Below the pieces are notes generated by a model, which was not told the origin of the DNA, did not search any database, and saw nothing but the letters and a program-made list of their open reading frames with translations. Below, in pieces: positions 58,255 to 64,000 of a DNA stretch of 64,000 nucleotides. This DNA comes from JBFGJH01 sp041586155 (GTDB lineage: Bacteria > Actinomycetota > Acidimicrobiia > Spongiisociales > JAENVV01): NCBI GenBank assembly GCA_041586155.1, contig JBFHAT010000009.1:20826-84825 (forward strand). The letters are read 5' to 3'. A program made the translations under genes and the position numbers. Position 1 is the first letter of the stretch. Each line of letters begins with the position of its first letter.

Positions 58255-59094
58255 ATGGGAAGCGACCTGAAGTCCATCGCCAAGCAGCTGTACGAGTCAT
58301 TCAACGACCGCGACTGGGAAGGTGCGTTGCGGGACGTGCGGGACGATGTGCATGTCACCATCGTCCCCTTCGGCATGAGCGTGAAGGGGCGCGAAGGTTT
58401 CACCCAGTTCATGCAGAACTGGGTCGCCATGTCGTCCGACCTGAAGGTCGAAGTGGTAGACCAGCACGAGAGCGACCGGGGCATCGTCAACGAGATCATC
58501 GCCACGGGCACTCACGACGGCCCGTTCGCGACTCCCGAAGGGGAGCTGGCATCCACCGGCCGCAGCCTCGAGATCCCTGCTGCGGAGATCTGGGAGTTCC
58601 GCGACGGCAAGGTCGCAACGCTCCGCAACTATGTGGATGCAGCGGCGATCTGGAAGCAGATCGTAGACGCCCCTCGGGTGGAGGCACGGATCCGTGCGTT
58701 CTACGACGAAGTCGCCAATCGGGGCAAGATCGATCTGATCCCCGAATACGCCACCGACAACTGGGTCGATCACGAAGCGTTTGCAGGCCTGTCGCCCGGC
58801 CGAGAAGGCATCGGCGAGTTCCTTGCGCTGATCAGGTCGGCGTTTCCCGATGTGAGGTTCACCGTTGACGAGGTCCTGGTGGCCGGCGACCGGGCGGTCT
58901 GCAGGGTTCGCATCTCAGGGACCCACCTCGGTGAGTTCATGGGAGCTCCACCGACTGGGAACAGCTTCGAGGTGCAGACGATCGACATCCTGCGCATGGA
59001 AGGCGATCGCGCCGCCGAGCATTGGGGGGTCACCGACATGATGTCGATGATGGAGCAGCTCGGGCTCGCTGAGCCCGCCGAGACCATCGGCTGA
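58255..59094 (+). CDS. Tandem SnoaL-like (NTF2-fold) protein
   Basis: A 279-residue protein made of two NTF2-fold domains: residues 1-140 (LYESFNDRDWEGALRDV, FTQFMQNWVAM, IWEFRDGKV) and 145-279 (IRAFYDEVANRG, VDHEAFAGLSPGREGIGEFL, GTHLGEFMGAPPTG). Such folds serve as cyclases, hydrolases or small-molecule binders; fusion of two copies makes an internal pseudo-dimer. No partner pathway is visible. GAAGGG precedes the ATG at 58255. The 165-bp spacer to the STAND gene shows no motif I can name. Confidence 0.82.
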   Translation: MGSDLKSIAKQLYESFNDRDWEGALRDVRDDVHVTIVPFGMSVKGREGFTQFMQNWVAMSSDLKVEVVDQHESDRGIVNEIIATGTHDGPFATPEGELASTGRSLEIPAAEIWEFRDGKVATLRNYVDAAAIWKQIVDAPRVEARIRAFYDEVANRGKIDLIPEYATDNWVDHEAFAGLSPGREGIGEFLALIRSAFPDVRFTVDEVLVAGDRAVCRVRISGTHLGEFMGAPPTGNSFEVQTIDILRMEGDRAAEHWGVTDMMSMMEQLGLAEPAETIG

Positions 59095-59107
59095 TCGCGC
59101 TGCGAAC

Positions 59108-59142
59108 GGCGGCCGGGGCGAGACCGTCTCGTGCTGGCCGCC
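59108..59142 (+). terminator. Nested hairpin after the SnoaL-like gene
   Basis: GGCGGCC and GGCCGCC pair, enclosing a smaller CGAGAC/GTCTCG stem. It starts 14 nt after the stop. Confidence 0.5.
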
Positions 59143-59211
59143 ATCACGGACTCGGAACCATCCTCGGCTCGACGTCGTTAGCCTGCAGAGTCGGATCGGG
59201 GAGGGTTGGCA

Positions 59212-60690
59212 ATGTCCATGAAGGCGGTCGTCCCGCCACCGCTGCCGGCCGCGGCACGAGAGGTCTCCACGCCCGCGACGGTGGCGATCGCCAGCGTTGG
59301 GCTGGGGATCGCAGTGGACACATTGGCGTTGCGGCGGCCGCCCGGTGTCGGAGCGTCGCTGGCGATGGTCCTCGGCCTCGTCGCCGTGGTGATGGCTCGG
59401 CCCCCCGACCAACCGTTCCCCGTAGCCTTTGCCGGATTCGTGCCGGCGGTGCTTGTCGTAGCCGCCACCCCTGCTGTTCGGGCTTCGCAGGTGCTGGTGG
59501 CGATCTCCATCTCGGTGTACGCGATGTCGATCGCCATCATGCTGCGGCTGTACGACGGGCGTCCACTACGTACCTGGACATTGTCGGACTACGTGTGGCG
59601 CGGCAGCGGAGCTGCGGCTGGAATCGCGCTCGAAGGGGCCCGGTTCGTCCTTCACGACGTCTCGCGGATCGGATGGTCCGGGCTCGGTCGCTACCGACCC
59701 CACGTGATCGGGGTCCTGGCGGTGCTTCCGCTGCTTGCGCTGTTTGCGGTCCTGTTCGCATCGGCCGACGCCGTGTTCGCCGCTCGCGCCGCCGACGTGT
59801 TGAGCATCGACGCCGAATTCGCCCGACTGCTCGGTAGGTTCGTCAGCTCGGCGCTGGTCGCCTTGGCAGCGGCAGGAACCTGGCGTGCGATGCGCACGGG
59901 TTTCACGGCGGATCTGGCCGGGCCCGCCAAGTCTCCAGTCGCGGCTGCATCGGTGGCGTCCGCCCTGGCAGCGCTGGTGGTCCTGTTCGGGGCGTTCGTT
60001 GCGGTTCAGATCACTTACTTGTTCGGTGGGCGGGACGCGATGGCGCTGACCGGCCTCACCCGCGCCCAGTACGCACGTCGAGGATTCTTCGAAATGGTCA
60101 CGGTCGCCGCACTCGTCTTGATCGTTGTCACGGCGGCGGACTGGCTGGCGCATCGGGCCGGTGGCCGCTCGCGGGTGGTCGACGCCCTGTCAGCCGCGCT
60201 GGTGGGGCTCACGCTCGTCATCGTTGCGTCGGCGGCGCTGCGGATGCGCCTCTACACGGCAGCGTTCGGTCTCACGGAGCTTCGGTTCTACTCCTCGGTG
60301 TTCATGGCGTGGACCGCGATGGTGTTGATCTTGCACCCGGTGACGATCCTCCGGGGGTCGCGGGCCGGTCTGGCATTCGGCATGCTCGTGTCGGGCCTGG
60401 TGCTCGTCATCGGCGTGACCGCCGCCAATCCCGACGCGGTCGTCGCCGGCGTCAACATCGACCGGCACCTACGGGGAGCCGAACTCGACTACGACTACAC
60501 GGGGGGGCTGGGGGTAGACGCCATTCCCGTCTTGGCCAACTCCGTCGACGACGTCGGCGACTCTTGTGTGCTGGCGCGCCGGGTCCGAGCCTCATACGAG
60601 GCGGACGAGCGGACGTCATGGGGGTGGCGAAGCGCAACGTGGGCGCACAAACGGGCTGCGGCCTCGATGGCAAAGCTCCCTTCCTGCTGA
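59212..60690 (+). CDS. DUF4173-like integral membrane protein
   Basis: A 492-residue protein with about twelve membrane helices. TYLFGGRDAM, GLTRAQYARRGFFEMV and RLYTAAFGLTELRFYSSVF are typical of the DUF4153/DUF4173 group of unknown function. The cytoplasmic or external C-terminal 70 residues are soluble and include NIDRHLRGAELDYDY. GGGGAGGG precedes the ATG at 59212. Confidence 0.8.
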   Translation: MSMKAVVPPPLPAAAREVSTPATVAIASVGLGIAVDTLALRRPPGVGASLAMVLGLVAVVMARPPDQPFPVAFAGFVPAVLVVAATPAVRASQVLVAISISVYAMSIAIMLRLYDGRPLRTWTLSDYVWRGSGAAAGIALEGARFVLHDVSRIGWSGLGRYRPHVIGVLAVLPLLALFAVLFASADAVFAARAADVLSIDAEFARLLGRFVSSALVALAAAGTWRAMRTGFTADLAGPAKSPVAAASVASALAALVVLFGAFVAVQITYLFGGRDAMALTGLTRAQYARRGFFEMVTVAALVLIVVTAADWLAHRAGGRSRVVDALSAALVGLTLVIVASAALRMRLYTAAFGLTELRFYSSVFMAWTAMVLILHPVTILRGSRAGLAFGMLVSGLVLVIGVTAANPDAVVAGVNIDRHLRGAELDYDYTGGLGVDAIPVLANSVDDVGDSCVLARRVRASYEADERTSWGWRSATWAHKRAAASMAKLPSC

Positions 60691-60728
60691 GGGCCGCGAT
60701 GCCTCCCACCGGGTCGGGACGGATCGGC

Positions 60729-60734
60729 TAAGTT
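60729..60734 (+). promoter_or_regulatory. Putative -10 element of the small hypothetical gene
   Basis: TAAGTT, 7 nt before the ATG at 60742; no ribosome site. Confidence 0.35.
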
Positions 60735-60741
60735 GCTCGGC

Positions 60742-61053
60742 ATGCCGCTGCACCCGGTGATGGAGTCGACGCTCGATGAGCTTTTGAGACGGTGGCGCCA
60801 CCACGACACGCTCCGCAGCAGAAAGGCTGCGCTGACGGAGCTCGCAGCGAGCCGCCGAAGCCTCGATCAGATCCGGACAGAAGCTCAGCGGCTCAGACAG
60901 GTGCTCTATCCGACCGGCATCGAAATGGAATCGGTAGCGGTCACCGCTCACTGCGACACCCTCGACACACTCGTCTTCTTTCAGTACCACGAGGCCAGAC
61001 CGGGCCGGAACGGCATCGAGTATCGGTGCCCATGCGGCGAGATGGTGGGTTGA
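60742..61053 (+). CDS. Small hypothetical protein with C-terminal CPCGE
   Basis: A 103-residue protein with a charged helical N-terminal half (LDELLRRWRHHDTLRSRKAAL) and a C-terminal strand region ending EYRCPCGEMVG. The last Cys pair might bind a metal, but a second pair is absent in a monomer. No family recognised. The ATG follows TAAGTT by 7 nt and a terminator follows, so it is probably a genuine one-gene unit. Confidence 0.5.
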   Translation: MPLHPVMESTLDELLRRWRHHDTLRSRKAALTELAASRRSLDQIRTEAQRLRQVLYPTGIEMESVAVTAHCDTLDTLVFFQYHEARPGRNGIEYRCPCGEMVG

Positions 61054-61064
61054 TCCTCCCATCT

Positions 61065-61084
61065 CGGCCGACGGCGGCCGTTTT
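61065..61084 (+). terminator. Intrinsic terminator before the nuo operon
   Basis: CGGCC and GGCCG pair around a 6-nt loop and are followed at once by TTTT, 12 nt after the stop of the small gene. Confidence 0.55.
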
Positions 61085-61112
61085 GGTTGTTCGTCTTTTA
61101 CGTTCCTAATCT
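61083..61112 (+). promoter_or_regulatory. Putative promoter of the nuo operon
   Basis: TTGGTT at 61083-61088, an 18-nt spacer and TAATCT at 61107-61112, giving a short leader with GAGAGGAT before the GTG at 61138. Confidence 0.45.
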
Positions 61113-61137
61113 GGCGGCCGAGTAGAGAGGATTACGG

Positions 61138-61575
61138 GTGGACCTGCCGGCGTACCTGCCGATCGCGATCATGTTCCTCTTGGCGCTGGGCTTCGTCGTT
61201 GCGGCGCTCTCGATTTCGTGGCTGGTTTCGCCCAAGAAACCAACTCCGGAGAAGCTCGCGCCGTACGAATGCGGGATCGTCCCAGAGGTGGATCCCAACC
61301 ACCGGTTTCCGATCCAGTTCTATCTGATCGCCATGCTCTTCGTCATCTTCGACGTCGAGATCATCTTCCTCTTTGCCTGGGCAGTGCTCTTTCCCGACCC
61401 GTCGTTCGGCTGGAAAGGCGTGCTCGAAATCGCCATTTTCACGGGCCTGATCGCCGGCACGCTTCTCTACGTATGGGGGAGGGGTGCGCTCGACTGGAAC
61501 GTGCCGCTACGCGAGCGCCGAATCCAGCAGAGCATCGAACCCGAGGCGCCGTCTGTCCCTCAAGAGGCGGCCTGA
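61138..61575 (+). CDS. nuoA: NADH-quinone oxidoreductase subunit A
   Basis: A 145-residue membrane subunit of complex I with three helices. Typical features are PYECGIVPE with the conserved Cys loop, FYLIAMLFVIFDVEIIFLFAWA and the final helix. Longer than the usual 120 residues through a C-terminal tail (RERRIQQSIEPEAP). GTG start with AGAGAGGAT upstream; its stop overlaps nuoB (TGATG). Confidence 0.96.
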   Translation: MDLPAYLPIAIMFLLALGFVVAALSISWLVSPKKPTPEKLAPYECGIVPEVDPNHRFPIQFYLIAMLFVIFDVEIIFLFAWAVLFPDPSFGWKGVLEIAIFTGLIAGTLLYVWGRGALDWNVPLRERRIQQSIEPEAPSVPQEAA

Positions 61576-62048
61576 TGGCACAGCCCGAGCGGGTGCCAGG
61601 AGTGCTGACGGCATCGATCGGCAAAGTGGCGCGCTGGGCGCAGACACGCTCGATGTTTCCGGCCACGTTCGGTCTCGCATGCTGTGCCATCGAGATGATG
61701 GCAACCGGCACCGCCCACTACGACCTGGCTCGGTTCGGTATGGAGGTGTTTCGCGCCTCGCCCCGCCAGGCCGACCTGATGATCGTGGCGGGGCGAGTCT
61801 CCCAGAAGATGGCTCCGGTTCTCCGCCAGGTGTACGACCAGATGCCCGAACCCAAATGGGTCATCTCGATGGGCGCTTGTGCTTCCACGGGCGGGATGTT
61901 CAACAACTATGCGCTCGTGCAGGGCGTCGATCAGATCGTGCCGGTCGACATCTACGTACCCGGCTGCCCGCCGGGCCCGCAGTCGTTGATGCACGGCATC
62001 CTCACCCTCCACGACAAGATCATGAGCGGAGAACTGGCCCGTGTCTGA
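61575..62048 (+). CDS. nuoB: NADH-quinone oxidoreductase subunit B
   Basis: A 157-residue subunit carrying the N2 [4Fe-4S] cluster that hands electrons to quinone. Cluster Cys are in FGLACCAIEM (two), MGACAS and VPGCPPGPQ. The start at 61575 overlaps the nuoA stop; nuoC starts 8 bases before its end. Confidence 0.97.
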   Translation: MAQPERVPGVLTASIGKVARWAQTRSMFPATFGLACCAIEMMATGTAHYDLARFGMEVFRASPRQADLMIVAGRVSQKMAPVLRQVYDQMPEPKWVISMGACASTGGMFNNYALVQGVDQIVPVDIYVPGCPPGPQSLMHGILTLHDKIMSGELARV

Positions 62049-62595
62049 CCCGATCGAGCCCACCGAAGCGGTCGACGACGATGCGTCGGACGTCGCCGCC
62101 GAAGCGAGCCAGGTCCTCCCCGAGGTGCCGCTCATGGCCGAGCTGGCGGCCGGGTTTCCGGAATCGGTATGGGGCACCGCCGTAGGACAGACGATCGTCG
62201 AGCTCCCGGCCGCACAACTGCGCGCCTTTGGCGAAGCAGCCCGCGCTGCCGGATTCGAGATGCTGGCCGACCTCACCGCGGTCGACTACCTGGGGCACCG
62301 GCGCACCCGATTCGAAGTCGTCGCCAACTTCCTCAGCGTGGAGCACGGCCTTCGTATCCGGGTCCGTTGTCCGCTCCCGGCCGACGACCCCACGATTCCG
62401 TCGTTGGTGCCGGTGTACCCGGGCGCCAACTTCTTCGAGCGCGAGGTGTACGACATGTTCGGCATCACGTTTGAAGGGCATCCCGACCTCACCCGCATCC
62501 TGATGCCCGACGACTGGCAGGGTCACCCCCTGCGCAAAGACTTCGGCGTCGGCGACGTTCCCGTGCAATTCAAAGCAGCCAACAAGGTGACCTGA
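62041..62595 (+). CDS. nuoC: NADH-quinone oxidoreductase subunit C
   Basis: A 184-residue peripheral-arm subunit. Signature region: PSLVPVYPGANFFEREVYDMFGI and LTRILMPDDWQGHPLRKDF (each quoted in part). The first 35 residues are acidic and not conserved. Separate from NuoD, unlike the NuoCD fusion of enterobacteria. Confidence 0.95.
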   Translation: MSDPIEPTEAVDDDASDVAAEASQVLPEVPLMAELAAGFPESVWGTAVGQTIVELPAAQLRAFGEAARAAGFEMLADLTAVDYLGHRRTRFEVVANFLSVEHGLRIRVRCPLPADDPTIPSLVPVYPGANFFEREVYDMFGITFEGHPDLTRILMPDDWQGHPLRKDFGVGDVPVQFKAANKVT

Positions 62596-63950
62596 TGACG
62601 GACATGAAAGACCGCCGCAGCGCCGATGTCTGGCTGACCGGCACCGAAGAACCCGATCCCGAATGGATGATCCGAGGCACCGCCGAGGGCAGCCAGCTGA
62701 TGCGCCCCGAGGAGACGGCCGAGCGGCTCACCGAACAGCTCGGGACCCGAGTCGTCGACGACGTGCTCTACGAAGAGCAGATCGAGGACGACCGCATGAT
62801 CATCAACATGGGCCCTCAGCATCCCTCCACCCACGGCGTGTTGCGGCTGCACATGGAGCTCGAAGGCGAGATGGTGCGCCGCGTCAAGCCCATCATCGGT
62901 TATCTCCACACCGGTATGGAGAAGACCGCGGAGACCCTCACCTACCTGCAGGGCCCCACCAACGTGACCCGGATGGACTACCTCGCTCCGTTCCACAACG
63001 AGTTGTGTTTCTCGCTGGCGGTCGAGCGGCTGCTCGCAATCGAAATCCCGCCCCGCGCAGATGCGATCCGCGTCCTGCTCACCGAGCTGAACCGTGTGTC
63101 CAGTCATCTGGTTGCACTCGCCACCAACGGCATGGATGTCGGGGCACTGTCGATGATGCTCTACGGGTTTCGGGAGCGAGAAATGATCCTCGAATTCTTC
63201 GAGAAGACCACCGGTCTCCGTATGAACCACAACTTCATCCGCCCCGGTGGCGTCGCCGCCGACCTTCCCCCCGGAGGGGAAGACGACGTCGCCGAGATCC
63301 TCGACACGATGCCGTCCAAGCTGCAGGACTACGACGACCTGCTCAAAGCCAACCCCATATGGCTGCGCCGAACCCGTGACATCGGGGTGATCAGCGCGGA
63401 GGAGTGCCTCGCCTACTCGATCACCGGCCCCACCCTCCGCTCCACCGGGTTCGCCCACGACCTGCGCAAGACCGAGCCTTACTCCGGCATCGACAACTAC
63501 GAGTTCGACGTGGCCGTCGGTGAGCGAGGCGACGCCTACGACCGCTACCGGGTGAAGGTCAACGAGATCGAACAGTCGTTGCGCATCGTCCGTCAGGTCG
63601 CCGAAGCCATGCCTTCAGGCGACTACAAGACCGAAGACCGCAAAGTCGTCCCCCCGCCCCGCAAACGCATCGACGAGTCGATGGAAGCGCTCATCCACCA
63701 CTTCAAGATCTACACCGAGGGATTCAAAGTGCCCGAGGGGGAGACCTATGTGGCGGTCGAATCACCCCGCGGTGAGCTGGGCTGCTATTTGGTATCCGAC
63801 GGAGGCAGCAAACCGCTACGCATGCACACCCGGGCGCCGTCATTCGCCAACCTCCAGGCGATTCCCATCCTCCTCGCCGACTCGCTCGTCGCTGACACGA
63901 TCGCCTCCCTCGCCAGCCTCGATCCCGTGATGGGGGACGTCGACCGATGA
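62595..63950 (+). CDS. nuoD: NADH-quinone oxidoreductase subunit D
   Basis: A 451-residue peripheral-arm subunit forming the quinone cavity with NuoB. Visible: INMGPQHPSTHGVLR, GYLHTGMEKTAE, PFHNELCFSLAVE, and the C-terminal ESPRGELGCYLVSDG. About 55 residues longer at the N terminus than typical NuoD (a charged extension before MIINMGPQH). ATG inside the nuoC stop. Confidence 0.97.
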   Translation: MTDMKDRRSADVWLTGTEEPDPEWMIRGTAEGSQLMRPEETAERLTEQLGTRVVDDVLYEEQIEDDRMIINMGPQHPSTHGVLRLHMELEGEMVRRVKPIIGYLHTGMEKTAETLTYLQGPTNVTRMDYLAPFHNELCFSLAVERLLAIEIPPRADAIRVLLTELNRVSSHLVALATNGMDVGALSMMLYGFREREMILEFFEKTTGLRMNHNFIRPGGVAADLPPGGEDDVAEILDTMPSKLQDYDDLLKANPIWLRRTRDIGVISAEECLAYSITGPTLRSTGFAHDLRKTEPYSGIDNYEFDVAVGERGDAYDRYRVKVNEIEQSLRIVRQVAEAMPSGDYKTEDRKVVPPPRKRIDESMEALIHHFKIYTEGFKVPEGETYVAVESPRGELGCYLVSDGGSKPLRMHTRAPSFANLQAIPILLADSLVADTIASLASLDPVMGDVDR

Positions 63951-64000
63951 TGCGCCACGACGAAGTCGTGGCGTTCGAGTTCGGCTCTGCCGAACTCGGC
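63947..64000 (+). CDS. Start of the next nuo gene, cut by the window edge
   Basis: ATG at 63947 overlaps the nuoD stop by 4 bases and opens a frame of 18 codons (MMRHDEVVAFEFGSAELG) to the edge. By position it is probably nuoE, but too little is present to identify it. Confidence 0.5.
   Translation, partial: MMRHDEVVAFEFGSAELG

Overview
This window is about 64 kb of high-GC DNA with the gene style of an actinomycete. Support for that comes from an MshA-type glycosyltransferase followed by a YbjN-family gene (mycothiol synthesis), an RsiG-like c-di-GMP-binding anti-sigma protein, a bacterial Rex regulator, a menaquinone-type prenyl reductase, and many genes that start directly at or near a TANNNT -10 element (leaderless style). 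No rRNA, tRNA, phage, IS element or CRISPR array was seen. The lack of the usual qcrCAB cluster and the presence of a split cytochrome b suggest a deep-branching class such as Acidimicrobiia; that placement is inference.

Layout. 1-6.3 kb: end of a lipoprotein gene, a stand-alone LigD polymerase domain, an orphan multi-PAS histidine kinase, a PQQ-type sugar dehydrogenase and a GyrI-like binding protein. 6.4-12.6 kb: a tightly coupled histidine-degradation operon hutU-hutF-hutI-def-like-hutH, in which a peptide-deformylase homologue sits where hutG would be expected. 12.6-25.8 kb: mixed metabolism (aminotransferase, metallo-beta-lactamase-fold proteins, shikimate kinase, FMN hydroxyacid dehydrogenase, a subtilase with a TWSGV repeat tail, secreted CHRD and endonuclease/phosphatase-like proteins, a P-loop kinase, an HpcH aldolase, pyruvate phosphate dikinase). 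25.9-29.5 kb: cobalamin riboswitch and btuFCD-cobO. 29.5-36.8 kb: membrane proteases, dienelactone hydrolase, NfeD-flotillin pair, a MoaD-like domain fused to a membrane protein, and a frameshifted crcB. 36.8-41.9 kb: M23 peptidase, RsiG-like protein, asparaginase, GNAT protein, mshA, ybjN. 41.9-44.9 kb: two intergenic regions with promoter-terminator pairs that may encode small RNAs, around CAP, polynucleotide-kinase-like and SAM hydroxide adenosyltransferase genes.

44.9-56.0 kb is the respiratory island. A leftward operon (CcoN-like, CcoO-like, cytochrome c) faces a rightward operon (membrane protein, 2x[4Fe-4S] ferredoxin, cytochrome b6-like, subunit IV-like, Rieske, two-haem cytochrome c, small membrane protein), followed by rex and a menaquinone-type reductase. 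The CcoN-like protein has lost every histidine that binds haem and copper in cbb3 oxidases, and three proteins of the island share a short N-terminal helical module followed by an Ala/Pro-rich linker. Together they suggest a composite quinol/ferredoxin electron-transfer complex that is not a terminal oxidase. 56-61 kb holds a STAND ATPase, a tandem SnoaL-like protein, a DUF4173-like membrane protein and a small hypothetical gene. The window ends inside a nuoABCD... complex I operon.
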